Source: Coix lacryma-jobi var. lacryma-jobi (lineage: Eukaryota; Streptophyta; Magnoliopsida; Poales; Poaceae). From it: DNA of 64,000 nucleotides. Location: the NCBI GenBank assembly GCA_009763385.1, contig CM019825.1, positions 24,460,953 through 24,524,952 on the forward strand, given 5' to 3'. Below the pieces are notes generated by a model. The model had not been told where the DNA came from, made no database searches, and worked only from the letters and a program-made list of their open reading frames with translations. Both the position numbers and the translations under genes were made by a program. This document shows positions 1 to 10,340 of this stretch, one piece after another; positions within the stretch are counted from its first letter, which is position 1, and each line of letters begins with the position of its first letter.

Positions 1-2517
1 GAAGTAGCAAGGTCATTGATGTTTCAAATGAATGTGCCTAAATATCTCTGGAGTGAAGCGGTGCTGACAGCAGCATATTTGATCAATCGCATGCCGTCCA
101 GGACTCTTGGTATGAAGTCACCTGCCGAGCTTTTATTGGGACAACGAGAGTTTAAAGTACCTCCCAAGGTATTTGGTTGTGTTTGCTTTGTTAGGGATTA
201 TAGACCTTCAGTGGGAAAATTGGATCCCCAAGCGGTGAAATGTGTCTTTGTTGGATATTCCTCTACACAGAAGGGATACACGTGTTGGGACCCCATTGGG
301 AAGAAGTTGTTTGTGAGTATGGATGTGACATTTCGGGAGTCTGAACCATACTACACAAAACCATGGGATCTTGATCCATACTTGGAGGAATTCTCTTCAG
401 TCACTGAGAGTGACAGTAGAGAGGGGGAGAGTGGTTGTGTTCAGAATGAAGGGGCAGCCCAAGAGGAGGCAGTGATTGTTGGGGCTATTCCTTGCCCAAC
501 TGAAGTGCCTGCGACTCAGGAGGTGGTGGATCAGGATACTAATGTGAATGTGAGGAGTGATGTCGACGAGAATGAAGAAGTGGTTGTTGGGAGTGAAGAA
601 GTGATGGCTGAGACAAATGAGGTGGAGACAATTGTCAAAGAACCTATAGTGTACCAGAGGAGGAGGTTCAGGAGTCAGGGGGAGCAAATCAGTGCACCAC
701 AGCCACAACAGCCCGTTTCGCCAGTCCTAAACTTCTCCTCGGATCTCTCTCCATTCAGCTCCTCGACCCAATCTGGGTCAAGTGGTAATGTCTCTCCTGC
801 TCCTGAACATGTAGAGTTACCTCTTGCACAACGTAGAGATACTAGATCCAATTTTGGAAAAACCCCTATTCGTTATGGATTTGAGCATCCTAGTACAGAT
901 CATGACATTGCCAATTTCATCTCATACTCTCGTCTTTCACCTGCATATAGAGCATTTGTTGCATCCCTACAGACAGTGCCTATTCCAAGGGACTGGAAGT
1001 GTGCAAAATAGGACCCTAAGTGGAATGAAGCAATGAAAGAAGAGATGCATGCTCTTCAGAAGAACAAGACGTGGGAACTGGTCCCACTTCCAAAAGGAAA
1101 GAAAGCAGTTGGCTGTAAGTGGATCTTCACTGTGAAGCAAAACTCAAGAGGTGAGGTGGATAGGTATAAGGCAAGATTGGTTGCAAAAGGTTATAGTCAA
1201 ACATATGGCATTGACTATGATGAGACCTTTGCTCCTGTGGCAAAAATGGGAACTGTTAGGACATTGATCTCTTGTGCAGTTAACTTTGGTTGGCCTCTTC
1301 ATCAAATGGATGTAAAGAATGCATTTCTTCATGGTGACCTGCAGGAGGAGGTTTATATGGAAATCCCACCGGGGTTTGCAAATAGTCAAACTGTTGGGAA
1401 GGTGTGCAGACTTAAGAAGTCACTCTATGGACTAAAGCAGTCACCTCGGGCGTGGTTCGACAGACTTAGGAGGGCAGTTTGTGACATGGGATACACTCAA
1501 TGCAATCGTGATCATACAGTCTTCTATAAACATAGAGGGGGATTTATCACCATCATGGCAGTATATGTAGATGACATAGTGATTACCGGAGATGATGAGG
1601 AGGAAATCAAATGGTTGAAGGAGAATCTGGGAAGAACCTTTGAAGTAAAGGATCTAGGACTCCTACGGTATTTCCTTGGGATTGAGATTGCTAGATCACC
1701 TAAGGGAGTTGTTCTCTCTAAGAGGAAATATGTTCTTGATTTGTTAGCAGAAACCGGAATGCTCAGATGTCGACCATGTAGTACTCCTATTGACAAAAAT
1801 CATCAAATTAGTGCCCAGTCTGGAGATTCTGTTAATAGAGAAACATATCAAAGATTGGTCGGAAGATTGATATACTTGTGTCATACAAGGCCTGATATTT
1901 CATATGCAGTGAGTGTGGTAAGCAGGTATATGCATGACCCAAGAACTGGGCATATGGAGGTGGTCCACCGAATTTTAAGGTACTTGAAGGGAACCCCAGG
2001 GAGAGGGATATGGTTCAGGAAGAATGGACACCTGAATTTGGAAGGATACTGTGATGCAGATTGGGCAAGTAGCAAGGATGATAGAAGATCTACATCTGGC
2101 TATTGTGTGTTTGTGGGAGGCAATCTTGTCTCATGGCGAAGCAAGAAGCAAGCAGTCGTGGCTCGATCTACTGCAGAGGCGGAATATAGGGCAATGGCGT
2201 TAGGCTTATGTGAGATGTTATGGTTAAAAGGCTTGTTGAAGGAGCTGCGACTGTTGAGGAACGAAACCATGATGCTACATTGTGATAACATCGCTGCAAT
2301 CAATATTGCAAACAATCTGGTTCAATTTGACCGCACTAAGCATGTGGAAATTGATAGATTCTTCATCAAAGAGAAGCTTGATAGTGGGATCCTAAAGTTA
2401 GGATATGTAAAATCACGTAGTCAACTAGCAGACTGTTTCACGAAGGGTTTAGGACCTAGTGAGAATGAGTTGAGTTGTAGCAAGATGGGCATGTTAGATA
2501 TATTTAGCCCATCTTGA
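1..2517 (+). pseudogene. copia pol (integrase C-term, RT, RNase H) with one in-frame stop
   Basis: The reading frame is open from base 1 and continues to the TGA at 2515-2517 apart from a single TAG at 1009-1011; the two parts are in the same frame. The first part (1-1008) is the integrase C-terminal region (NVPKYLWSEAV, NRMPSR) followed by an acidic linker. The second carries copia RT with the QMDVKNAFLHGDL motif, the YVDD catalytic motif at 1564-1575, SLYGLKQSPRAWF, and RNase H with the GYCDADWA motif and a TAEAEYRA motif near the end. Known role: the polyprotein copies element RNA to DNA and integrates it. The single nonsense codon would stop translation before RT, so this copy is probably inactive unless the stop is read through. 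Confidence 0.9.
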
Positions 2518-2524
2518 GGGGGAG

Positions 2525-2642
2525 TGTTGGTGTAAATAGTAAAGTGTAAGAGGGCTCTTTTGTAAAATGGATTGAGAAGAGATGAATAGAAGGGGGTACG
2601 GGAGCTGCAAGCAGTAAGCTCCAGGAAAATTCCCCAAATTCA
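2525..2642 (+). repeat. 3' LTR of the first copia element
   Basis: A polypurine tract (GAGGGGGAG, 2516-2524) overlaps the stop codon, and the LTR begins TGTTGG at 2525. A CA at 2641-2642 lies just before sequence that reads as antisense LINE ORF2, giving an LTR of about 118 bp. The start is well supported. The end is inferred from where the LINE reading frame resumes, because the partner LTR is outside the window. Confidence 0.65.
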
Positions 2643-3584
2643 ATAAAGCTCATCTGTTTTCTTAATCAGCTCTCCCTTCTCCTTTTTATAAGTACCACTC
2701 ACATTCTTAGCCCAACCTCTTAGGAATTGTCTAAGACGTTGAATTTTAAATTGCCATTTTTGTAATGGTGTTTTTCCTCTTTTCTCCTTATTCCACACAT
2801 CAGCTACCAGCTCTGAGAAACCATCCCGCAATAACCATCCGAGTTCAAATTTGAACAAAGGTTGTTTTTTATCATGGGTACCATCACCCGTATTAAACAG
2901 CAATGGAGTATGATCTGAAATTTCCCTACTTAATGCTTGAACATTTGCTAGTGGAAATTTAGCCTCCCACTCTGTACTTACCAAAATCCTATCGAGAGTC
3001 TCATAAGTTGGTATATCCCTAGAGTTTGCCCAAGTAAACTTCCTGTTCGAAAGTTCAAGCTCCCTTAAGTCTAAACTATCAATAACGGCATTGAATAAAA
3101 AAGGCCATTTATCATCATATTTATCATTGTTTTTCTCTTGTGGGCTCCTAATTATGTTAAAATCGCCACCGATAAGAATCGGATGTGTTTCTTTAGAACA
3201 TGTTTGAACCAACTCTGCGAGAAAAGCTTCCTTAAAATCATCTTGTGCAGCCCCATAAACTGCTATAAGAATCCATTGGAAGCCATCTGCTTTGTTTCTT
3301 AGTCGGTATTTAACATAGAAATCTCCTTCGGCAATAGCTCCGATGTCAAAGATCTCTAAGTTCACTCCTAACAAAATACCACCTGACCTACCATGAGGTT
3401 CAGACCAGTGCCACAGGAATTCTTGTCCACCACAAATGTTGTTTAAAACGGTTTTAGAAAAATCTTTCTTACCGGTCTCCATGAGAGCAATAAAGTCTAG
3501 CTTTTGCTCTCTAGACGTGTCTGAAAGGAATTTAAATTTAGCCAAGTCACTAAGACCTCTGGTATTCCAAAAAATTCCTTTCAT
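2643..3584 (-). pseudogene. LINE ORF2 fragment: AP endonuclease domain
   Basis: About 314 residues begin at the ATG 3584-3582 with the endonuclease motif FWNTRGL, then METG, a GGDFNI motif, DRILVS and SDHTPLL: the exonuclease/endonuclease/phosphatase fold that nicks target DNA for target-primed reverse transcription. The reverse transcriptase and 3' end that normally follow are absent because the copia LTR begins at the cut, so this protein cannot complete retrotransposition. The ORF2 ATG overlaps the ancestral ORF1 stop as ATGA (3584-3581), a stop-start arrangement that suggests coupled translation of ORF2 in the intact element. Confidence 0.88.
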
Positions 3585-4975
3585 TTTGACTCAATCTTAT
3601 GTTTTTTAATCATCCTAATCTTAGGGCGTTTCTTCCTTCTAAAGGATGAAGGTGACTTGTTTTTCTTAAAGGCAGTTTTAAAATCACAGCTTAGGTGATC
3701 ACTGACCTCGTCCATTACCTCCTCCATCAAACCACCACATAAGTGACCAAGAGTGAGGTTTTCTATGTCCTCCTCGTCGTCCTCATCAATAATTTCAGAT
3801 CCATATTTGTTCCGGATTCTATACGACTCAATCTTGAATTAAATCTATCAATTTCAATAGTTTTAATTCTGCTGACTGATTCTGAGATATCCCTAGTGTT
3901 CTTGCCTAGATTAACACCTAGATCAAGTATAGAAGAGGTAATTACAGAATCTGAACAAGAAGCAAAGGAAAGGTCATTGATGGTACCTTTATTGAAATCC
4001 AAATTTTTCCATGCCGCTCTCTTCTTTGCTTTTTCCATCACGTGCTCATCCTTGTTAATATTACGCAGGCTAGAACGAGTTGGAGTAATTGTAGCTTCTG
4101 TGATAGCTGCAGCTGCCAACACATTATTTGGCACTGTGCTTCCACCTTGCATCTGCAGCATGCCACCACCACCATTCAAGGTCGGTTTAGGTGTGCTACT
4201 GTCAGGGGGGCTCAGCTGCAAATCCACTGAGCCAAGAGCCTCTGAAACTTGTTGAAGTGTTCTAGCAATAGGAAGCACCGTATCCACATCCGAAGGAACA
4301 ATTGAAGTTTCTTTTCCACCAATTTCGCCACCACTCTCAGCCTCATTATTAGCTTCGGGCAGCACACCCTCCACAACTCCTTCAACAAAGGCATTGTTGT
4401 CCTCGGCCAACACCAAGTCAGCACACCCCTTGGGGTCTGAATCAGAGTTAGGAACCACATTGGGATTATATTCCTCCGGTTCCTCGTTGCCCTCAACCTC
4501 CCCATCTTGGAAATCAAACTCCACCTCATCTCCATTGTTATCATAGCCGACACGTTCTTTCTTAATGATGAGCTCAAAGTAATGATCCCCAATGACAACA
4601 CCAGTACTAGATGGCAGCAACTTAGGATCAAGAACCGCCACGAGAATTCTTCCAAAATCTTTCTTGCGAGAGGTCTTCATGTCTATCATTTGGGTAGACC
4701 CAAACATGGTGCCTATAGCCCAAAGGTTCAAATACTCCCTCAACTTCTCGTCGATGCCATATACACGCAGCCACACTTTAGGCAAAAGAGAACCACCCTC
4801 CTTAACATGCCAGACCTCAAATTGTAAACGTGCCCCGGTAGCAACCCCATTTTCCCGTACATCAGCTCCTCCATAGGCAATAGATCTCTGAAGTTCAGAC
4901 TTGGATGGGAATGGAACAATAAAAGATTCATTGGCATGCAATCTAGGCTCCCACCTCCAAATACCGGGGACTATC
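3581..4975 (-). pseudogene. LINE ORF1, C-terminal part (DUF4283-type)
   Basis: The minus strand from 4975 down reads a DUF4283-like domain (motifs PFPSKSELQRS, FEVWHVKEG, LPKVWLRVYGI), then a long acidic region and a lysine/arginine-rich tail. The family is the RNA-binding coat-like ORF1 of plant L1 elements. The main frame stops at about 3763. A neighbouring frame continues the acidic and basic tail down to the TGA at 3583-3581, so a frameshift around 3820-3850 separates them. The N-terminal part lies on the far side of the LTR insertion, and the frame rejoins exactly after one CTATC copy. Confidence 0.82.
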
Positions 4976-5370
4976 TGTTATGGTGATGGGTATTTTGGGA
5001 TAACTAGGCCTTATGCTTTGCCAAGAGCTTGAGAGATTGAGGGAGACTAGAATTATTTCTTCATAGTTGATTGCTTTTTCAATCGATACATATGCCCCTC
5101 CTTATATAGATCGGGCTGACTTGACTCCTAAGAAAATATCCTGACCGAATCCTAATTCTTTCCTAACTCATTTATCCCTTTCCTAACAAACCAACTTATC
5201 TCTTTCCTAACAAACCAAACCAAATCTAATCAATCTAATGTCCACGCATGGTACTGTTCACGCGCTACAGTACCACGCTACAGTACCTGTACCCTAACCC
5301 TAACTTGGCGGCTAAGCTACTGCCTCTTGGGCCTATTGGGCCGGTGGCAGCCTACTAGCTGCCCATGACA
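4976..5370 (-). repeat. 3' LTR of the small gag-only element
   Basis: About 395 bp, starting TGTTATGG and ending CATGACA on the plus strand, closely matching 6454-6842. The purine-rich tract on its inner side (5371-5391, minus strand) marks it as the 3' LTR of a minus-strand element. Confidence 0.9.
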
Positions 5371-5411
5371 TCTCCCCCGCCCTTGGAGACCCAGCTCGCC
5401 CTCGAGCTGGA

Positions 5412-6308
5412 TTATCGCCGCAGACTTATTTGTCGCGACCTAGGGTTAAGCCTTTTACATCTCGGCTTACCTCTATTATTTAAAACTAAAATATGAAATA
5501 AATTTGGACTACAACTATGTCCTCCTGGATCCCATGGGAAGAGCGCCTCCGCTGGCTGCATTGGGGTTGAAGGGTGGAGCGTGAGCCAGCCCGCTCTTTC
5601 TATGGATTCATCTAGCACCACCGCAGGTCCCAAAATGAGTGAGATGGCCCTTGATGCCTGATGTTGGACGGTGCTGCACGGTCGCTGCACTGGAAGAGCC
5701 CATGCTTGGACCTCCCCTGCAATGGGAGTAGCTGGACATATGGGTGAGGCCGAGTGGAGGAACACGCACGACAGCGATGAGCTAAAGAGCATGCGCATCT
5801 TCCGCATCACACGTCGGACAAGAAAACCTCGCCCTGCAGCTTGTAGTCGCACCGCTGCTTGCTCCTCCGATGCTTTTGTTGCATGAAGAGCCTGCGCTCG
5901 ACGGCGTGCCAGGAGTCCTCGTGCTACTGCTTGGAGGCGTACAACCGCCCGGCGTTCACGGTCCTCCTTGTCCTTCGCCTGGAGACGCTCTCTGATGCGA
6001 TCCAGCTGTGTGGACACATCAGCAAGGATGCGTAGGGTGTTGTCTACACCAAGAGATACCCGATGGAGCAGGTCGGGACACGGAGTCGGTTTGAAGCGCA
6101 GGTACAAGAGCTCGGTGAAGCGACGCCACGCCGGGGTGCCTTCAGCTTCCTGGAGTTGGAGGAACCAAACCCGGGCGTCATCTTTGAAATTGCGGGAAGC
6201 CAGCCATACCTTTTCTTCTGCCATGATACGCTCTCGGCGGAAGTAGAACTCGCATTTGTTGACGAAGGCCACCGGATCAGAGGTCCCATCAAACTGAGGA
6301 AAACCCAT
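5412..6308 (-). CDS. gag-like protein with two IQ-type motifs
   Basis: A 298-residue ORF is the only coding sequence of the element. Residues 1-80 match a Ty3/gypsy retrotransposon gag core (FPQFDGTSDPVAFVNKCEFY, EEKVWLAS, WRRFTELLYLRF), which packages element RNA. Residues 121-139 and 151-170 each fit the IQ consensus (LQ-x3-RG-x3-R), the motif by which myosins and IQD proteins bind calmodulin. This is unusual for a gag and could be a captured host fragment or a basic RNA-binding patch that resembles IQ. The C-terminal 120 residues are low-information. The ATG lies about 145 bp inside the 5' LTR. Whether the C-terminal part is truly translated is uncertain. Confidence 0.65.
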   Translation of the reverse strand: MGFPQFDGTSDPVAFVNKCEFYFRRERIMAEEKVWLASRNFKDDARVWFLQLQEAEGTPAWRRFTELLYLRFKPTPCPDLLHRVSLGVDNTLRILADVSTQLDRIRERLQAKDKEDRERRAVVRLQAVARGLLARRRAQALHATKASEEQAAVRLQAAGRGFLVRRVMRKMRMLFSSSLSCVFLHSASPICPATPIAGEVQAWALPVQRPCSTVQHQASRAISLILGPAVVLDESIERAGWLTLHPSTPMQPAEALFPWDPGGHSCSPNLFHILVLNNRGKPRCKRLNPRSRQISLRR

Positions 6309-6439
6309 TGAGGGGTGATGGCTGAATGCGGCGGCGGCTGGTGGTGGTGGGGATCGGGAGGAGGTGAGATGGATCTAGATCGATGATTTCTTTTTTTTAG
6401 ATGGAGAGGATTGGCAGCGGCTGTGGAAGAATCGTCAGG

Positions 6440-6451
6440 CTCGTGATACCA
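6440..6451 (-). other. Primer-binding site, Met-tRNA type
   Basis: Minus strand reads TGGTATCACGAG starting 2 nt inside the 5' LTR. The first 8 bases match the classic TGGTATCA of the initiator-Met primer site; the rest diverges. Confidence 0.6.
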
Positions 6452-6453
6452 GA

Positions 6454-6842
6454 TGTTATGGTGATGAGTATTTTGGGATAACTAGGCTTTATGCTTTGCC
6501 AAGAGAGATTGAGGGAGACTAGAATTATTTCTTCATAATTGATTGCTTTTCCAATCGATACATATGCCCCTCCTTATATAGATCGGGCTGACTTGACTCC
6601 TAAGGAAATATCCTAACCGAATCCTAATTCTTTCCTAACTCATTTATCCCTTTCCTAACAAACCAATTTATCTCTTTCCTAACAAACCAAACCAAATCTA
6701 ATCAATCTAATCTCCACGCACGGTACTGTTCACGCGCTACAGTACCGCGCTACAGTACCTGTACCCTAACCCTAACTTGGCGGCTAAGCTACTGCCTCTT
6801 GGTCCTATTGGGCCGGTGGCAGCCTACTAGCTGCCCATGACA
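6454..6842 (-). repeat. 5' LTR of the small gag-only element
   Basis: About 389 bp, nearly identical to 4976-5370. Differences are scattered single bases and a short indel near AAGAG(CTTGAG)AGATTG, so the insertion is not brand new but is recent on a genome scale. Confidence 0.9.
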
Positions 6843-7431
6843 CTATCCTTTCCAATTGTGCCACAAGCTGCTCAGAAGATAGAGATCCCCCTACCACTTT
6901 GACTAAAGCAGTCGTCGAATCCTTCTTCTTGGGTAGAGGAGCATGTGGTATATGGTAGAATCCAAGACCTGCCACAGCATAACCTGCAGCATGAGCAGCT
7001 GGCATTGGAAGCTTGAGAATTGGACACCGATGAATGTCATGATCATAACCATCACAAATGTCACAATGGACTTCAGTCGCTCCATGGCCCTGGCCGAAGG
7101 CTGGTCTAACCCCTCTACCATAACCAAGCATTTGGAGCTCCCCAGGTGACACCTGCAATCTGACCATGACCACGCAGACCTGTGCCAGCTCGCTGCGTAC
7201 TTGATGCACGGGCAGCCAGAGGCAGTGGATGTGTCGACACGTTGCGCGAGGAAGCTTTCTGGGAAGGTGAAACACGAATCCGTGAGTGCAGCTGCCCTCC
7301 CCTGGAGAGGAAATCACCGAGGCCAGGTGGGAACCTGAAACGTCGTCTATCAGTATGGGCGAAAACAGGTTGGCCCAGACCAGTCGACACCCTTGGCCCA
7401 CATGCCTCCTCAGTGCCCCGACAAAACTCAT
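6843..7431 (-). pseudogene. LINE ORF1, N-terminal part with CCHC knuckle
   Basis: This stretch contains a clear CCHC zinc knuckle at 7024-7065 (C-x2-C-x4-H-x4-C, beginning CDICDGYDH), preceded by MLGYGRGVRPAFGQG, a glycine/arginine segment typical of the region before the knuckle in plant LINE ORF1. Upstream of about 7115 the coding appearance switches between minus-strand frames, so at least one or two indels are present and no start codon can be chosen with confidence. The frame runs into the CTATC target duplication at 6843-6847 and resumes at 4975. Confidence 0.7.
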
Positions 7432-7791
7432 TTAGCTTTTAGCTTGGATATTTATATCTTAGTTTTCAACCAATCTTATGAAACAAAACTACAAAAGTAT
7501 TCAAACAAATTCACCTGTCCATGTAGGAAATACCAATTAGTTCTTGATAAAAAAAAAATGCGTCTTCAATTTGAGTGCCAATCAAACCAGTTACAAGTGT
7601 AGAACCAAGCAGCAGGAAACTGTGTACCATAATGGAAGGATGAGGCTGACGCAAATGTAAATAGACTGAGAGAAGACTAATAGAGTGGACCCAAAGACAA
7701 AGAGTACCAATAGGCTAAGAAGCAAAATGAGCATCAAACTCAATCATACACAGCAAGACAGCAACATCTAGCTAGATAAAATTCATAGCTT
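7432..7791. other. Intergenic, upstream of SAUR
   Basis: Between the LINE 5' edge and the SAUR promoter I see no coding sequence or repeat. It is moderately AT-rich with an A9 run at about 7550. Confidence 0.5.
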
Positions 7792-7797
7792 TGTCTC
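7792..7797 (+). promoter_or_regulatory. AuxRE-like TGTCTC
   Basis: The canonical auxin response element core TGTCTC, bound by ARF transcription factors, lies 72 bp upstream of the TATA box of the SAUR gene. A 6-bp match is expected by chance every few kb, so position next to an auxin-responsive gene family is the main support. Confidence 0.4.
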
Positions 7798-7868
7798 TTG
7801 CCAAATAGTCATACTGATGCCTACACCCATCGGACATAGCTTATAGCTCTAGTGCTCCCTTGCTATCC

Positions 7869-7874
7869 TATAAG
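7869..7874 (+). promoter_or_regulatory. TATA box of the SAUR gene
   Basis: TATAAG lies 92 bp upstream of the SAUR ATG, which places a transcription start near 7900 and a 5' leader of about 65 nt, normal for an intronless SAUR gene. Confidence 0.5.
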
Positions 7875-7966
7875 TACATGAAACTAGCGATATCATCTTC
7901 ACAAACTCATAAAAAAACTGAAGCACTAGCACAGTGCACCAAAAGTTCATCCCATAGAATTACACC

Positions 7967-8404
7967 ATGATAAATTCAAAGAGGCTAGCTCAACTGGCAA
8001 AGAAGTGGCAACATATGGCAGCCCTTGGGAGGAGGAGGCTAACAATGATCACAACGATCAAAGATGGCAACCTATACTGCACATCAACCATAGCGAACAA
8101 GGGTCACTGCATCGTCTACACAGCTGACGGTAAGCGATTTGAAGTCCCTTTGGAGTATCTCAATACAAACGTTTTTGTGGAGCTCCTGCGGATGTCTGAG
8201 GACGAGTTTGGGTTCACAAGTGAAGACAGGATCACTGTGCCTTGTGAGGCTGAAGTGATGGAGTACGTGATGTGCTTGCTTAGGAGAAAGCCCTCAGAAG
8301 AAGTGGAAAGGGCGGTCCTTAGTTCTGTTGTAATGCCATGCAACTGCATGAGTAGCATGGCCATGGTTTCCAAGGGTCTTAGCCAGTCACTATCTATATT
8401 TTAG
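7967..8404 (+). CDS. SAUR-family auxin-responsive protein
   Basis: A 145-residue intronless ORF. The N-terminus is short and basic (KRLAQLAKKWQ, ALGRRRL), and residues 46-108 form the SAUR domain (KGHCIVYTADGKRFEVPLEY, LLRMSEDEFGF, ITVPCEAEVMEYVMCLL). Size, lack of introns and domain order fit the grass SAUR genes that usually occur in tandem clusters. Known role: in characterised members, SAURs inhibit PP2C.D phosphatases at the plasma membrane, which keeps H+-ATPases active and promotes cell expansion. The ATG chosen begins the conserved MINSKRLAQLAKKWQ start. A TATA box and a TGTCTC element lie upstream. It appears to be a single intact copy here, with no second SAUR in the window. Confidence 0.9.
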   Translation: MINSKRLAQLAKKWQHMAALGRRRLTMITTIKDGNLYCTSTIANKGHCIVYTADGKRFEVPLEYLNTNVFVELLRMSEDEFGFTSEDRITVPCEAEVMEYVMCLLRRKPSEEVERAVLSSVVMPCNCMSSMAMVSKGLSQSLSIF

Positions 8405-10340
8405 CTAATGAGAAGTGTTGTATGCATGTATGTAGATAGCTGTACATACCCCAGTAAACAAGGATAGGATTAGAATCTTGCAGTTGGTTCTGTAATGATA
8501 CAATGAGGCTTTTGAATTCACTCCACAATTATAGATCTCAGTTCTAGCAAATCTTTTGAAGCTTCCGAAGAGGAAAAACTATACTGAGAATTTTCTGCAG
8601 CGAACTTATAAACAGTTAGCTTCCACTTTACCTCATATGTAAAAAGAATGCTATTGATACCCTCATAAGTTAGCTTCCACTTTACCTGATTAAGATGGGA
8701 GATACTGCACCAAATATACTCAAGCAAGTTGTGTGGTAATAAGCAATAAAGTACTTATCCTAAACAACTGGCAGAAAAAGCAAAAACATGGCATGAAAAT
8801 TTAGAATGCATCTTGCGTGACAGCTGTAAATTGTAGCTTTCAGAGGATGAACCTTTTCATCCAGGAAGGAACCATGATTATGACCGCCGGCACAATTTTC
8901 TCATCCTTATCTGATGAAGAATTCAAATCAGATTCTAGAGAGGGGTGGGATACTGGTAGAGCCCACCAGAAGTACTGCACTGAAAAGATCGGTATGCGCC
9001 TCCATACAAAAATAGCATAAGCGATGGGATCACTATCCTCTACTCAAGTAATAATTGATAGTTCGGCACTTCCCATCATAATATCCTATACCCTCTACAG
9101 TAACAGTGATACAAACATATCTATGCACATGAGCGCACATACACCAGGTCAATAATACCAAATGTATGAACAAATATACAGTGCCTTCCATCGAGTTGAA
9201 CAGCATACTAGTAATAAGTAAGCTCACAAAGAAGATGTATAAAAATAAGAGAGAGAATTATTGTAGAGATATTTTATATGTGCCATATAGGCATGTGAAA
9301 TAGTGCATATATATGATACATTGATATATGATGCAGTAGGCCTCAACTGCAGAAGAACATGTATGGGTTTAGATGCAACGAGATTCATGAGTTCAAGGTT
9401 ATACTGGCAATTCTTACATGTTTGGTCCATGCACGGGCATTTGCTGAAATCTTTCAACAGGATGGCAGGTGCAGAAAGAAAAGAAAATGGTCACGTTTCA
9501 AACTCAACAGTAAGCCTAAATTCAGAAAAGTTGACACAAATTAAGGAACCTACAATTCTAATACAGGTCGGCAAGGCATGCCACACAAAGTCAGACAAGG
9601 CTATTGCCCAAGGATGCCAAAAAGAAAAGGACAAAAATCAGGAATAAATACAGTACAAAGAATCACAGAAGTAAATTAGAAATTGAATTCAAGTTAGCAG
9701 CCAGACAGTCAGTCAATGAAGCAGGAGAGTTGAACTGATTTTCAATTTCATATGTTTAAAAATTGCAGGAAAAAAATATTCAATCCAAGTGGGAGAAATT
9801 ACTGGATTGACACATGCACATGCTGGTATGGTAATCAACAACTTAAATCATGTTTTCTTAGATGGAGATCGATCTGACTCAGCAAACTCAGGAAAATGGA
9901 GTGGTAGTGTGGTACCAGCAAAGCACCTTATCGGTTATCAGAATTCTTGTAAGGCCATGCTTAGTGTGAAACTGATGACTGATGAAACTATAACCAAGCA
10001 GCAGGGGGCCGGAAATCATTAGAATTAGAAGATAAGACTGTGACAGAATGTGCCGCTGAAATTGAGAAGGATAGGACTGTGACAGGACAATGGCTGGAAT
10101 ATACTGAGGCAATGGAGGGGCCAACAGATTCAATTAACCAGTCATGATCGCAGTAACCACTGAAGTCTTCAATGGCCAATGCGGAGAAAAAGCGCATGGT
10201 CTCGATGGAGACAACATGACAAAGACAAATGATTCGATCAACTGGAACCCAAGAGCAAGAGCTAGGTATGAAACGTGCCTGCGACCATCATTGGGTCAAT
10301 GCAAGGAGCAGAACCGAGCACGGGGACGAAAAAGCTGAAG
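8405..10340. other. Intergenic, no gene identified
   Basis: About 1.9 kb of AT-rich sequence. ORFs on both strands are short and show no family resemblance or coding bias. It includes the SAUR 3' flank and a short direct repeat at 8615-8687. If the GC-rich block at 10.35-10.76 kb is a minus-strand first exon, this stretch would be its intron or downstream transcript, but I cannot identify a second exon. Confidence 0.4.
8615..8687. repeat. Short direct repeat, 19 bp
   Basis: GTTAGCTTCCACTTTACCT occurs at 8615-8633 and again at 8669-8687, 54 bp apart. The intervening sequence differs, so this is a small local duplication rather than a tandem array. Confidence 0.75.

Larger units (their letters stand above)
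1..2642 (+). mobile_element. Ty1/copia LTR retrotransposon, 3' half
   Basis: The window opens inside the pol gene of a Ty1/copia element that continues to the left. The visible order is integrase C-terminus, reverse transcriptase, RNase H, polypurine tract and 3' LTR, which is the copia order (integrase before RT). It abuts an antisense LINE at about 2643 whose ORF2 is cut at that point, so this element most likely inserted into the LINE. The left LTR and target duplication lie outside the window, so the insertion cannot be confirmed by a duplicated site. Confidence 0.9.
4976..6842 (-). mobile_element. Small gag-only LTR element inserted in the LINE
   Basis: Two LTRs of about 390 bp bound a 1.08-kb internal region. 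The ends are TG...CA and the 5-bp target duplication CTATC flanks both sides (4971-4975 and 6843-6847), so the element is complete. On the minus strand a Met-tRNA-type primer site lies beside the 5' LTR (6440-6451) and a purine tract beside the 3' LTR (5371-5391). The only coding sequence is a gag-like ORF; there is no protease, RT or integrase, so it must be mobilised in trans. The gag resembles Ty3/gypsy chromovirus gag, and the Met primer site fits that lineage. Confidence 0.9.
2643..7431 (-). mobile_element. L1-type LINE, truncated and interrupted
   Basis: Reading the minus strand from about 7431 downward gives ORF1 (CCHC knuckle, then a DUF4283-like nucleic-acid-binding region) and then ORF2 (AP endonuclease domain), the plant L1 order. 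The element is interrupted by an LTR element at 4976-6842 and loses all of its reverse transcriptase at 2643, where the copia LTR abuts. ORF1 is continuous across the LTR insertion once the insert and one copy of its 5-bp duplication are ignored. The 5' end (about 7430) is an estimate; several frame changes there blur it. Confidence 0.85.

Noticed and set aside
5671..6311. Plus-strand ORFs inside the small LTR element
   Set aside because: They are antisense shadows of the gag frame; LTR, primer-site and polypurine orientation place the gene on the minus strand.
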